64,000 nucleotides of DNA from Climacium dendroides (lineage: Eukaryota; Streptophyta; Bryopsida; Hypnales; Climaciaceae). The stretch is taken from NCBI GenBank assembly GCA_950106755.1, contig OX467083.1:37071029-37135028 (forward strand), written 5' to 3'. Position 1 is the stretch's first letter, and every line of letters begins with the position of its first letter. The notes below the pieces were generated by a model. That model made no database searches and had not been told where the DNA came from. It was given only the letters and a program-made list of their open reading frames with translations. The translations under genes were made by a program, and so were the position numbers. Below are positions 47,324 to 59,780 of the stretch, piece after piece.

Positions 47324-48264
47324 TTAACCCCTAAAGGACCATTGTCCCTTCGGGGGACAACTTGGATTTCGGGCAGGTACCTACGGGCTGAAATTTTGCC
47401 ATGATTTTTTGAAACTTTTTTTGAAGATAGAAAAATCGATGAGCTTTGTGGGAATATAATTTTTTTCACATTTGGTGCCCGGAAACAAAAGTTATGACCA
47501 AATAAGCTCAAAGTAGGGGACGGGGGGCAGTCCGGGCAGCAAAAAAAAATTTGCAAAATTTTGAATTTTTCTTTTTTGGATTTTTTTCTTGTAGATTATA
47601 TTTTTTTCTGCATGGGAAGCTTTGATTCATTCCATTTGGACTTATTATGAGAAAGTTATGGACAATCTTGTTTATCGGGCAGTTAGAGCATCTTCCTGAA
47701 AAAATAACTTATAGAATTCAGTTCTGAATGCAATTTTTACAATTTTTCTAAAAAACAATTTTTACATGATTTTGTTTGCTTGCTAGAGCAATCTCACCAT
47801 TGGGATTAGTGCATTTTAATTCCATCTTAAAGATATTAATAATTTAGATTTTCCTTCATTCTCATACCTACTTCTATTTAACAATTTTTTTAAGCATGAA
47901 AATTAATCTTTTTCTTAAAATTTTCTTTTTTTCTAGATTCTCAACTCAATTTCCCACAATAAGGATTTAAAACTCAAAACTCTGTAGTGCAAAAAATTTA
48001 AGTTAAAAAAGTTCAAAGTCAAATAATCCAGTCCCGCAAGGTGCTGAAAAAATTGTTTTTTTCACTTTAAATGCAAATATCTTTTAATCTATGTGGTCAA
48101 AATTTCTGAAATTTTTTCCACACATTTCCATACTAGTAAGGTATAAGATCCTACAGTTGGATATGCAAAAAAAATAATTTTCAAATGTTTTTACTCTTTG
48201 CTACAGAAATGGCAGTTTTGAGTGTTTTTTGGCAGAAATAAGGCCTTGGTCCTTTAGGGGTTAA
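47324..48264. mobile_element. TTAA element family B, copy 1 (941 bp), piggyBac-like ends
   Basis: Perfect 14-bp terminal inverted repeats (CCCCTAAAGGACCA and its complement) are directly flanked by TTAA on both sides. A sub-terminal hairpin GTCCCTTCGGGGGAC follows the left end. TTAA duplication plus CCC termini is the piggyBac hallmark. There is no transposase frame, so it would be non-autonomous. It is homologous at both ends to 57932-59772. Confidence 0.72.
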
Positions 48265-48331
48265 TATGACGGAAGCGATTCATCATTCAATATCAAATTA
48301 ATAAATATTTGACATTTTTTAACACAATTTG

Positions 48332-48481
48332 AATCAAATTCAACTTGCAAACTAGTTTTATTGCAAAACTTCACAAATCACTATTCTCATACTACCTCAA
48401 TCCCAAAATCAAATTCAACTTGCAAACTAGTTTTATTGCAAAATTTCACAAATCACTATTCTCATACTACCTCAATCCCAA
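48332..48481. repeat. recent tandem duplication, 2 x 75 bp
   Basis: Units 48332-48406 and 48407-48481 are nearly identical. The length is a multiple of three, so an open frame spans both, but the translation is not protein-like. Confidence 0.9.
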
Positions 48482-51400
48482 AATGATCTTCCTATTATAC
48501 AAAATGTTTCGGATTAAGGTTAAAAATAACATTTTACATACTTATTTTGCATTGTAAGTAGAGTCTGGTGCACTCTTAGTGTCCAAGAAACTTTGAGCTT
48601 CAAAGCCCTTTTCAAAATGTAGTTTTGTAGTTTTGAAAAGTAGAATTTATGGCATTTTCAAAGAGCACCACTAGACATCAAATTGTTGAGTGTGAGGTTT
48701 TCATTTTATAGGCATATAATATGTGCCCAAGACTATGTTTTAACCTCTATTTTGCCTCCTAAAGCTTCATCTTTTTTAATTGGAAAATACTCAAAGAGAT
48801 GCAAAAAATAAGAGCAAATAGTGTTGATTGATCCCTCCAATCATTTCATTTGTCTTTTTGATTGATGATTGCATGGATGGAGGATGTGAACTTCAATAAA
48901 AAAAAATACTACTATATTTAGCTAAAAGGGTTGGCAATTTTTTTTAAATAAATAGAAGTTGACTTTTTTGGAAATTACTTTGAGAGGGAAGTTGAAAAAC
49001 AAGTAAATTAATGTTATAAATGCCAAATCCTCAAAAAGGATCACATGCAAACCTCAAAATAATAAATTTGCTACCTTTTAATGTTCCTATGATTAAAGTA
49101 CTGAATTCTTGAAAAAAATTAAAAAATTAATTAATTCTTAAAGCGATTGCTAAACCACTTTTTCCACTTTTAATTCATTCTTTAGCATGATATGCCAACC
49201 TTAATAACCAAGTATAGTACTACCTCTGTTCCAAAATAAATCCAGTGTTTTTAAATATACTTGTTCCAAATTGAATTTGAGATTTACTCTCTACAACTTG
49301 ATAGACAACAACAGAAGTTAGTTCGAACACCCTAAAGCCAAAGAATCCATAGATACTATATTCTGTAGTCTTTATAGCAATTCAATCCCTGCAAAGGAGA
49401 TTGAAATGCAACCTCTAATCAACCAAAGGCAAAGAATTCAACCCACAACTATATGAAAGCTGCTACTTACAAATCTTTTCTTGAGAATTTCTTGAACTTG
49501 AATCACAAGACATAGTTGGAATTGAATACAAAAGACATCAATGAACATCATTACACCAACGTTGCTTGGAGAATGATCAAAATTAATATTACGAGAGCAA
49601 TTCCAAAAAGAAAAAAAAAAATTGTAGACTTTGCCATGTGTTTTCAACATGTACTACTTCACTACTAACTTTCATTCTCTTACACCTAGTGGAAGTTAGT
49701 AAAAGCTACAATAACTACATAATCCTTTGAAAATAGGAGCTACTCTTGCATTAATCTAGTCATTTTAGAAAACCCTGGGTTTATTTTAGGACAAAGGTAG
49801 TATAATGTTTGACCTAGATAAGTTTGTTGTTGACTAGAATGGAAAGCTTCTTCATATATGCATAATACAAATGGTTGAAAGCAATTTATTTTTAAACAAA
49901 AATCAAAGACAAGTGAAGTAACATTGTAAGGTTTGTGAAAGCAATCTAGTGGATGAAATAGATCAATATCAAAAAAGGACCTTGTAATGATAGATAGGTA
50001 TGTGCTATCAAATATTTAATTAAAGTTGACAACTTGTTCAGAAGTTGCTTTTAAAATTGAGTTCAATTTAACATCCTCATCATAGGAGCATAAAAGGGTG
50101 GTGAATTTAGTATTTTGAAGTAGAAGGTACTTAATTGAGATTTCATAAGAACTAAAATTGGAGAGGTTGTTTTTGTAGGGAAATCTATTGTCTTTCATCA
50201 ACTAGAAAAGGGTATGGGATAATTTGAAGATGAGAATTTGATTGCTCATTTTATAGACTTAGTACTTGTGCTCAAAGAAGAACTTGAGACCTCATTTAAA
50301 AATAACAATCAATTTTTGTTTTAGGGTTTAATTTTTGCCAATCTTGGCTACCAAGTATGGTAGTTGGAAAAGAAGTAAGTGTTGCAAGAAAAATTGAAAA
50401 CATTATGTATTACCTAAGTTGGTAAAAATTGATACAACTCTAAAAAGTAAACCTTCAATAAGTGACATTCATGGGGAATCTAATATAAGTCCCCATTGTA
50501 CACCTCATTTTTTATAAGGTGAAAACACCAAAAAGACATCCAAATAAGCAATTTAGCATAATTGGAGACACCATTTTCAAGATTTTTTTTTATAGTCTAT
50601 TCACTTAAAAGCCTATGAGTGTCCTCAAGAAGTGTGCACAACTGTCAATTATGTTGCATACCTTCCCTATAAGGGAGACTCTTTTCTAATTTTTTAAAAA
50701 CTAATTTTTATAATTAGGAATAATGAAGGGGGGTATGCCTTTGTGAGAGGGAGTAATAATTTTGGCAATAGATGTGAACATGGTGGTGAGTAGTGAGATG
50801 CTTTTAAATTAGGTAGTACTTGGTTGTTTTCTACATTGTGTTTGTTAAGCAAAATGCATGTGGATGGCAATGTTGTTTATAATAGAAAATATTGCAAATG
50901 GGGATATTTAAGTCTTGAGTAGAGTGTGCTACATTTTATATATGACATATTGTATAAATAAAACATGGATGGCAAGGTCAATTGACTTTTGAAGAGTGGT
51001 CCTATAAACAATGGGTACATTTGGGGTCTTTTCTTATTCCTATGCCTATGATTCCACAAATTCAATTCAAAATCCTCATAGGCACATGAAATGGATAGTC
51101 ACAATCCATGAGAGGGGGTAAATCTTGTTAACAAACTATCCAGAAAATGGATTGATGAAAATCATCATGATCTTTAAAAATATATTTTTTCAACTTTGTC
51201 CATCATGCAAATGCTAGACCTTGGAGCTATTAGAGTTTGAATAAACTTTTGGTTCCAAACACAATATTCTTAACCAAACCTAAGAGCCTCTGTTTTAACC
51301 TTTAAAAAAATCTAGGTAGTGAAAAAAAAACTTATATAAGAAAAAATGCACCTTCAAAAAGATGAAGTGGTCACATTTCCTTGACTCAAAAAATGATTCT

Positions 51401-52395
51401 TCTCTACAAGCCTGTATTCTTTGACAATTTCAAAGACCTATGCTTCATTGATTTAACATTTAATATAGGGGGTTATGGTAGGGGGAGCTTCAATTCAACA
51501 AATTCATTGAACTTCATATGACAACAAATGAATGGTTGAATAAACTCATTGAACTTTCCTATCCACTCAAAATGGTGAGTACAAAAGTTCACCAAATTTG
51601 TTGAAATTGGGACCTTCTATTGTGACTCCTATTGTCATGAAAATTTATTTGTGATTTATAGCCTCCAATCAAAAATTATAAACCAATTAAAGTAGGAGCC
51701 CCTATTTGCACCACAATTGAGAAGCCCCTTTATTTGCACCATTATGTCTATGGGAGGCAACCCAATCTTAATCAATGACCCATTCTGGCATCATAGGGTG
51801 GTGTAATTCTGTGAAGGAGGTGATTAATAGTGATTAATCATGGCATAGTTCCCACAGTTATTGTGGCGCATTATGATTGGCTACAAGACTCTCAATGTTA
51901 CAACTAATTCTTGTTGGATTTTGCAACCAACCCTTGGGCGAAAATAGGAAGGTCTATATGACAAGTATGGATGGAACAAAATTGTCATCTAAAAAATTCA
52001 TAGTAATTATGTTTTGAGAAACAAAAATCTGAAAAATTATATAAATCTTATGAACTCCATTTTTGCATATGGAAAAATTTCCCCACGGTTGAAACTTGCC
52101 TTGTAGATACATGTATCTCCTTAAGTGATCAGAAATGGGTTGCCTCCCTTACATTCTAAACTTTCAAATGTCCTCCACTGCTACATAATGGCCACAATGT
52201 GGCACAAATAGTCACATGGGGCAAATAGAATCCCTTGAAGAGGCCATATGGAAATGTACTTCCCACCCCCGGCACCTGGCCAATGAGGGAAGGCCACGTG
52301 CCACCCACCCAATTCCACCAAATTTCTACAACAGAAAACACCCACCCACACGCCCCACTCAGTTCAGTGCATTCTTCGCTCCATTCCCCAAGCAG
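48482..52395. other. AT-rich intergenic DNA
   Basis: No gene is supported. The sequence becomes more GC-rich from about 52.2 kb on approach to the HISN1 leader. Confidence 0.5.
50155..50310. repeat. fragment of the repeat found at 58418-58560
   Basis: GAGAGGTTGTTTT, then AAAGGGTATGGGATAATTTGA and GAGACCTCATTTA, match in order the sequence at 58.4-58.56 kb. This is a dispersed copy lacking the foldback half. Confidence 0.6.
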
Positions 52396-52405
52396 GGGTT
52401 TAGGG
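52396..52405 (+). promoter_or_regulatory. telo-box upstream of HISN1
   Basis: GGGTTTAGGG lies about 255 bp before the start codon, within the probable leader or core promoter. Confidence 0.45.
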
Positions 52406-52660
52406 CAACCGTGATTCCCGACTCCCTCACCTTGTCCTACTCCCCCAGTTTGCTGTCTGAGCTGCTGCTGCCACTATTGTAGTCCAACCCATGTGAGTGG
52501 CAGCCAACCTTTTGGTGGGATTCATTTGGGTTTGTGGAGTTGTCGTACGACTGTGTTTGTGGTGTACAATTGCTGTGGAGTTTGGGGTTAAGTTGCAGAT
52601 TGTGGACTGTGTGCAGACGAGCTTGCTTGTGGGGAGGGACGAGCGGATTGCTGTGTGGCG

Positions 52661-55600
52661 ATGGCGATGGCCGTGGTCCCTCGCGTCACAATGCAGGGAG
52701 GAGCGGCAGGAGGAGTGCAGCAGCAGCAGCAGCCAGTTTCGTTGCTGCCAAGTTCGTCGTATTTAGGGTTGCAGCTGCCGTCTTCGCTGCCCTGCTTGAA
52801 GGTGACTTCCAGGAGTAGTGTGCTTCGTTGCCAAGGGAGCCCGACCTCAACTACTCTGCCTCATTTCAATGTCGACATCTCTGGTCCGTGAACTTTTTTT
52901 CCTTATCACAGTTTCTCTCCTCATGGTGTCATTTTTGCGGCAGGCCTGAACCACGAATTTTGTATGATTTTCTCGAAATTCTCAAATTCTCAAAGTTTTG
53001 CGACATTCTGCCATTCTGCCATTTTGCCATTTTTGTTGTTACATTTTCTTGGAGTATGGCTGTGAAACAAACTGGCAATCTCTTGTAATCTGGATCTTAA
53101 TTCGAAGTCCTTCTGGTGTCTAGAGACATGGAAGTCAGTTTGCATTCAAACCACCTTTTTATGCCATTGTAGAATACCCTGCTCACTTGCCACACTATCA
53201 TTGACTGACTGTAGCACACTTGTCACACATTCAAATTATGTCACGGTGGTAAGATTAAAAAGTCTTGCGTGTACATCTAGAAACCAACTTCGGTCGGACA
53301 TTGCACGTTTGATGGGCTGTGGTAGAGATGAGTAAGGAATAATGCTGAACACGTGGTCCAGGATCTGGCAAGCCAACTCAGCAATTGGAGCGGAAAACTA
53401 TTCGGCTGGCGCTTCCCAGCAAAGGGCGTATGGCGGAAGACACACTCGGTCTCATGAAGGTTGAAAATTACCAGATGCTATCTTTCTGAGTTTTGATCTT
53501 CTGAAATCTCCTTTTGATACATTGAAAATCTTTGCACAGCAAGTTGCTTACGAAATATGGAATGGGCTGCTTACTTACAGGATTGTGAGCTTTCAGTGCG
53601 CAAGCTGAACCCTCGCCAGTACATAGCAGATATTTCTGAAGTAAGTTCCACTGTTATGACGAAGCACTTGGTACCGCATCATACTAGTGTTTGGGGTATA
53701 TTTCAATGCACGAGAAGTTTCTGAATCATGACCTCTCTTTCAGCCATTAGTTTATTCTCCTCATTAGACCGTAATATCTTCTTGGAATCTTGTTTTGTAG
53801 ATGTGCTTTTATTTTTATTTTTTAAAAATTGTAATGAGCTTGCATGTCCTTCGGATGTTCACAGCTCAAGAATGTGGAGGTGTGGTTTCAACGAGCGTCC
53901 GATGTTGTGAGAAAATTGAAAACTGGGGATGTAGATATGGGAATTGTTGGCTACGATATGGTTCGAGAGTATGGGGAGGTAAGAACATGCTGTTCCTTGC
54001 ATATTCTTGACCTAGGTGCTAGGGTTTTTGACAAACTACAACGTGCGCTAATGCATCAAGTATTTTCTATGCTAAGAATTTGATAACATCCTGAACTTGA
54101 AGCTGCTACCCTATGGCTTTATAGTATATTGAAGGGCATTTTGTTTCTCGTCTGCGATTGGAAAAACTGTACGCATGGGAAGTCATTGGTACTCATAAAC
54201 GTTTCTTCTCTGTATTTTTGGCCAGGATGACGAGGATCTTATAATTGTTCACGACGCTTTGGGGTTTGGACAATGCCACCTTGCCATTGGGGTGTGTGAT
54301 TTCTTCTGGATACTTCGTAATATACTTTCAAGACTCTAGCAGTCGCTTAGTTTGAGAAGTGGCTCTTCTTTCGTCATTCCGAGTTTCTATAAATGCCATA
54401 GCGTCAAAGATATGAAAGCAGTTAGTCCGCTAGTTTTTTAATTTTATTCTACACTCCACGCTGAAGTGTTTGCAAGTAACTTGACTCTTCTTAAATTCTC
54501 CCTGCAGGTTCCTACTTATGGCATCTTTGAGAATGTAAACTCTTTAAGTGAGTTGGCGGCCATGCCATTCTGGACTGAAGAAAGGCCTTTGCGTGTTGTC
54601 ACAGGATATACCTATGTAAGCAACTCTTTGGATCGTACTACTTTAGACAGACATTTCTTTTTGTATATACAAATGCATTACTGATAAAAGACACACTAGT
54701 TGCCATATTCAAGGCATAAGTCCACCTTCTGTCAGATTCACATCAACAAGGATACTCATTCTAATATACATTTTTGAAATGCAGTTGGGGAAGAGGTTCT
54801 TGCAAGAAAATGGGTTTAAGCATGTGCAACTCACCACTGCTGATGGTGCTTTGGAAGCAGCACCAGCTGTAAGTGACATTGCTTGACACACCTCTGTAAC
54901 CTATATTTCAATGATAAAAGGGTCTGTTTATTGGATTACTCTGTGATGTCTTCATGCAGTTCGTTGCAGTAACTGGTTCTATTGCTACATGTCAATTCTT
55001 GCACGGATTGACTTGGAATCTGTGTAGATGGGGACTGCCGATGCCATATTGGATCTGGTGAGCAGTGGAACCACTCTACGTGAGAACAATCTGAAGGAGA
55101 TTAGCGGTGGAGCTGTTCTGAGCAGCCAGGTTTCTTTCTTTGCCCTTATTCTGCGGTTCTATTTCACAGAATCACAATGTACCACTGTTCTTAACAGTTA
55201 GATTTTTGTTGTTCTATGTTGCTAATTAATATAGTTCTAGATTGTTTCTTAAATTTATTGTGTAGCAACTGTTACTCATTTCCAGTTTGCCTCCAAATAG
55301 CTGTGTGATACAGGAATGTCTTGAATTTGCAGGAACTGTGTCTTTTTTTCAAAAATTGTCTTGGATTCAGTGCTACTTAGCATTGTTGTTTCTAACATCA
55401 GGTGTGTAGTTGTTGAGACTGTGTTTTGTGTTTTGTTTTTTTCAAGGGTGTGTTTGTTGCCAACAAAAAGGCGTTGCTGGAACGTAAGGAGGTGCTTGAT
55501 GTTGCTCATGAAATGTTGGAGCGATTTGAGGCTCATCTTACGGCCCAAGGTCAATTCTCGGTAGAGATTGAAACTCTTAACCCGCCTTGTGAACAACCAA

Positions 55601-56389
55601 AATGAATGTAGCATGGAGTAAGAAACTTAGGACTCCATTACACATGCACACAATGATCTAAGTAAGAATATTGGTATGCTGTATTTGTTGATGGCTCCTT
55701 TATTGTAGGTTTTGGATCTGCTCACCATGAAGATATATTTTTTGTATGTTCTGCAATGCAAGTCTATTCACATGGTGGCCAAAATGACAGGTCGTGGCCA
55801 ACATGAGAGGTAGTTCTGCGGAAGAGGTCGGAGACAGGATACTCAATGCTACTGGTTATTCAGGCTTGCAGGTTTGTAAACAAACTGTGTATATGCTCTC
55901 ATGTAGGTGCAGCAGTTCCTTACCATACTTCTTGTTTAAGGATCAGAGTTTACTACCTAGTGGTTGAATGTTTTGTGATTTCTTGCAGGGTCCCACAGTT
56001 AGTCCTGTTTACACGAACAACGGCGGTAAAACTGCCGTGGACTACTATGCGATAATTATCTGTGTTCCAAAGCCTCAATTATACCAGGCTGTCCGGCAGC
56101 TAAGAAAGGTATATTGGTCTCGACAATTTGGTTATTTTGACAATTTATGTACCCTGTATAGATCTTCCTTTGGGTTGTTTCTTAGCTGTTGGTTTTTTGA
56201 AATCTCCCATATTGCAAAGGTCTTTGCTGTTCGATATTGATATTGAACCGTCTGCCTAGTTACTAACGTTCCTTCTCATGGCTTGGGTTCCAGGCCGGAG
56301 GTAGTGGTGTGTTGGTGTCGCCATTGACGTACATCTTTGATGAAGAGACTCCCAGATATCGACAACTCCTGGAAAATTTGCAGGCTTAG
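52661..56389 (+). CDS. HISN1: ATP phosphoribosyltransferase, plastid type (HISN1/HisG), 12 exons, complete
   Basis: Exons: 52661-52883, 53362-53459, 53581-53640, 53865-53978, 54226-54291, 54508-54615, 54785-54868, 55028-55129, 55447-55560, 55791-55871, 55989-56108 and 56294-56389. All join in phase to 421 residues; Arabidopsis HISN1 is about 411. The enzyme condenses ATP with PRPP, the first committed step of histidine synthesis. Residues 1 to about 55 are Ser/Ala/Gln-rich with five Gln in a row, like a plastid transit peptide. The mature part starts near [14 protein letters not shown] (89-102). The PRPP-binding stretch [14 protein letters not shown] is at about 260-273. The C-terminal [20 protein letters not shown] segment is the regulatory domain of long-form HisG, which mediates histidine feedback. 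The first intron uses a GTCCGT donor, fixed by the phase with acceptor CCAG|GATCTGG. Confidence 0.95.
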
Positions 56390-57172
56390 ATTTGCACATA
56401 TTCATTTTCAGTATTCGACCCACCATTATCTGTTTTGGTCTTCAATTTTGCTAGAGCTGGAAAATACCCCTTTGGTATTGTTATTGCATGCTGAGTATTT
56501 AATGCAATGTCGTCCCATACCAATTAGCTCATCAGATTACATAAAGTTCTGAAGTTGTCTGTGTTGACAACAGTGTCCTGGCTTTACTTGGTCTGTTTTT
56601 GACTCTGTAAATGGCCCAGTCTGAGGAATGCATTGAGTTTGAAGCTGTTTCCAGTTATCTACTCTCTTGTTATGCGGACTGAGAGCATCTGTAGTGCAGC
56701 CCCAGTACATTGGACGGTACCGGTATAACGAACTTTTGAACGGTAAATAATTAGAACTTGAAAATTGTCTCATCCAAAAGAACACGGAGAAGGTAAAAAA
56801 AAAAAATTCAAAATTAGACATTGGACAAGTACTTCAAAAGTCGGGTTAAAATCTGAAATTATAGAGGTCTTACTAAATTATGGTTACCAAAGCAACATTT
56901 TGTCATTGACCCTGTATATTTGTGACTATATTCAATTGTAAATTGTGATGATTACGGTGCACATGTCCTAGTAATTTGACTTGATACATATCCAACTTGT
57001 ATTTAAATTATTGGAGATTATAGACTTTTCATTTCTTGGGTTGTTTGGCCAATTTTTATGAATAATTATGATAGAATTGGCATTGTTCTTGCAAAGTTCT
57101 TGGGTTTAGACTATTTGTAAAGTAAATGTATCTTTTGAGAATTCATTTTATATGCAAAGGAAAAAGTTGGGT

Positions 57173-57255
57173 CTACCTAATTGCATCCCATCTATCTATA
57201 CTTATCCAAGAGTTTTTAGCTTCTACGTATAGAGATAGATGATGCAATTAGGTAG
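57173..57255. other. short hairpin, 29-nt arms
   Basis: CTACCTAATTGCATC at 57173 pairs with GATGCAATTAGGTAG ending at 57255. The arms are 29 nt each with two or three mismatches, around a 25-nt loop. The size suits a small-RNA precursor or a tiny MITE. Confidence 0.55.
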
Positions 57256-57931
57256 AGGACACTTTTAGATACACTTATATTACTACACTTTGACTTTTCA
57301 AAGACCAAAGTAGACTTAGAAATGATATTTGGCGATGGGGTCATAGAACTCATAGCTAGTTATTTAACCTTTTATCCTAAAAGGGCCTAAAAGACCTGCA
57401 TCCATTCAGTACAAAGTAAATTAATAATCATGGTAGTATGTAAACAATAGTGTATTACAATTCATGTAATAAACTACAATTGAAGAGTTATAAATATGGG
57501 TCATATAAAGGGACCCCAACGGCCTTTAAAGGGTTAACCCATTAAGGACTGGTCGACCACTTTTTGGTTGAAATTGACACTTTTTCATTGGTAGCTAGAG
57601 CTTTAGAATGAATTTGGATACAAATGAAAGGAGATGGGTGTGGGCTCGGTGTGGGAATTGGGAACCAAATGCATTGGGACAAGAATCAAGACAATCTATG
57701 CTAGTATATGATTTTGGAATTGAAAAAACAAACAAAATATTGACTAAAAATACAAAATCAATGTCTCAATTAGTGTAGAATTTGTCATGCATATACTGAG
57801 AAGCCCCAAGCATTCATGCCAATTCCATTGGTATAATCAAATCTCTAAAATGCATCAAGGTTTGGTATTTTTTCCATGTTCAACCTAAAACCAAAAAATG
57901 TCTTGTCCACCTCTAGAATCAATGATGGTTG

Positions 57932-59772
57932 TTAACCCCTAGAGGCCTATTGTCCCCTCAAGAGACAATTTAGAGTTTGGGTAGGTTCCTATAAGTGGAA
58001 TTTTTACTTGATTTTTTTGAAACTTTTTGAGGATGCATAGTTTTGCAAGAGCTTTATGATTACATAATTTTTGTTTCAATTGGATGCTGGGTAAAGAAGT
58101 TATGGGGGATTTTAGGCAAATTTCAACTTGAGGGGCAGCCTGGGCTACTAATATTCGGTTGACTAAGGCCAAGGGCATAAGTTGTGCTAGTCACAAGGAT
58201 GAAAGCTAAGTGGGTATTGGGTGAAAACTAGGACCATGGGCCTACCTTCTAGCATGTCAGAGCTTCTAAAATTTCATGCCATGGTCTCATGGCAAATATT
58301 CTAAGATCTAAGAATTAAATTTACAAATAAACAAAAAAATCCAATGTCATTTGAGAATTAGCCATCAATGATTAAATTGTTGACAAAATGTAGAATTTGC
58401 TTCATTGGCATTTGGTGAGAGGTTGGGGTGAAGAGGTTGTTTTATAAAGAAATCCATTATCCATCATGAATTGTCAAAGGGTATAGGATAATTTGAGGAT
58501 GAAAGCTTGACCACTTGTAGTCGAAACTTAGGAATTGTATTTGAAGTAGAATTTTACACCTCATTTAGGAGAATAGCTTTTTCCAAAAAACTTTGAACAA
58601 AAAAAAGTTGGTAAATCAAGATAACTTTTATATCCAAAAATACGTTTGAGATTTAGATCCTCCAATCAAAAGTTATAAACAAAATTTATAGAAGATGTTT
58701 GAAAATGTTAAAAAAAATTCCCTTCCAACCCTTCTTTGAAATTTGTCCATAAGTTTTGATTGGAGACTCAAATGGATTTTAGAAGATGAAACTTATTTTG
58801 ATTTTTCAACTTTTCTTTTTGCAAAGTTTTTTGTAAAAGGTTATTCTACTATGCCTAAATGAGGTTTGAAATTCTACTTTATAGACAATTTCTACTTTTG
58901 ATTTAACTATGAGCGGTTGAGCTCCTACTAATTCTAATTTACATATCCCACATACGTTGTCCTACCTCCTACCATCCTATAATTATATAAAGAGCTTTGT
59001 TCCTCTATTCAAAATTCAAAATAGGTTATAAATGCTTTTGAAGCCATGCTAGATAGTTTTCAATGGATTTAAATTTAAATTTCTTATAGTTTAATATTCA
59101 AGCAACCAAATTACATCACTTGGGACTCTTTAACACAGCCACCATGTAGATGCCCCAAAGAAAGGTGGATGAAGGAGGTTAAGTTCAGAGTTTCCAATGG
59201 AGGGAACCGACTGGGAACACAAGTAAACCCATTTTCCAAAGGTTGCCCAAAGCCTTTGCTTGTATATTTCTCATTAAATTCTATAGGAAGTAGAGGATTT
59301 GTTTTTTCTTTTGAAAAAGAAATTTGGAATTTGTAAAGCATTAGTATTTTGAATTTCCAAGTTTCAAAATTATGTGGTGAAAAATGTGCTTGAAAAATTA
59401 TGTTGTGCATTGTAAACTATTAGACGTTGTTGTGTTGCAAGATTTTTTTGAATGTGCTTCACATCTTTTTCGACTTGAATTTTTTGGAGACATGAATAAC
59501 ATCATGTTGAGTATGATAGATTTTGTAATTCAAAATCTATAGTGCAAAATTGTTTAAAAAAACTAAATCATTCCCTTTAAATGAGAACATCTTTCAATGA
59601 ATGTGCTCAATTGTCACAAAATTTTTACCACTTCTTATACAAGTCTACTATGAGATCCTACTATTAGATTTCCAATAAAAATATTTTGTTAGAAATTTCA
59701 ATGAATGTAGTAGAAGAGGCAATTTTGAGTAATTTTTTTGCAGAAAAATGGCCTTGGGCCTTTAGAAGTTAA
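57932..59772. mobile_element. TTAA element family B, copy 2 (1841 bp)
   Basis: The left end TTAACCCCTAGAGGCC and right end GGCCTTTAGAAGTTAA, with TTAA at both flanks, correspond to copy 1 at 47324. Sub-terminal text matches in order (GGTAGGTTCCTA, TTTTTTTGAAACTTTTTG, GGCAGCC on the left; GGCAATTTTGAGTAATTTTTTTGCAGAAA on the right). The extra 900 bp is largely a foldback-containing insertion near 58.4-59.0 kb. Confidence 0.65.
58530..58893. repeat. foldback related to 27566-27955
   Basis: Arms around a centre near 58710 are complementary with many mismatches. The right flank (AACTATGAGCGGTTGAGCTCC) matches the flank of the 27.6-kb foldback (AACTATGAATGGTTGAGCTCC). Confidence 0.6.
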
Positions 59773-59780
59773 TGGGTTAA

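Larger units (their letters stand above)
57534..59780. mobile_element. possible outer TTAA element hosting a nested one
   Basis: The left end reads TTAACCCATTAAGG and the right end, just after the nested element, TTAATGGGTTAA. The 12 terminal bases are exact complements. The inner element's right TTAA coincides with the TTAA inside this terminus, consistent with insertion into it. Deeper terminal similarity is not evident. Immediately before 57534, GGCCTTTAAAGGGTTAA looks like the right end of yet another such element. Confidence 0.35.

Noticed and set aside
48345..48557. 70-codon frame with an internal repeat
   Set aside because: It arises from the 75-bp tandem duplication, whose unit is a multiple of three; composition is that of AT-rich non-coding DNA.
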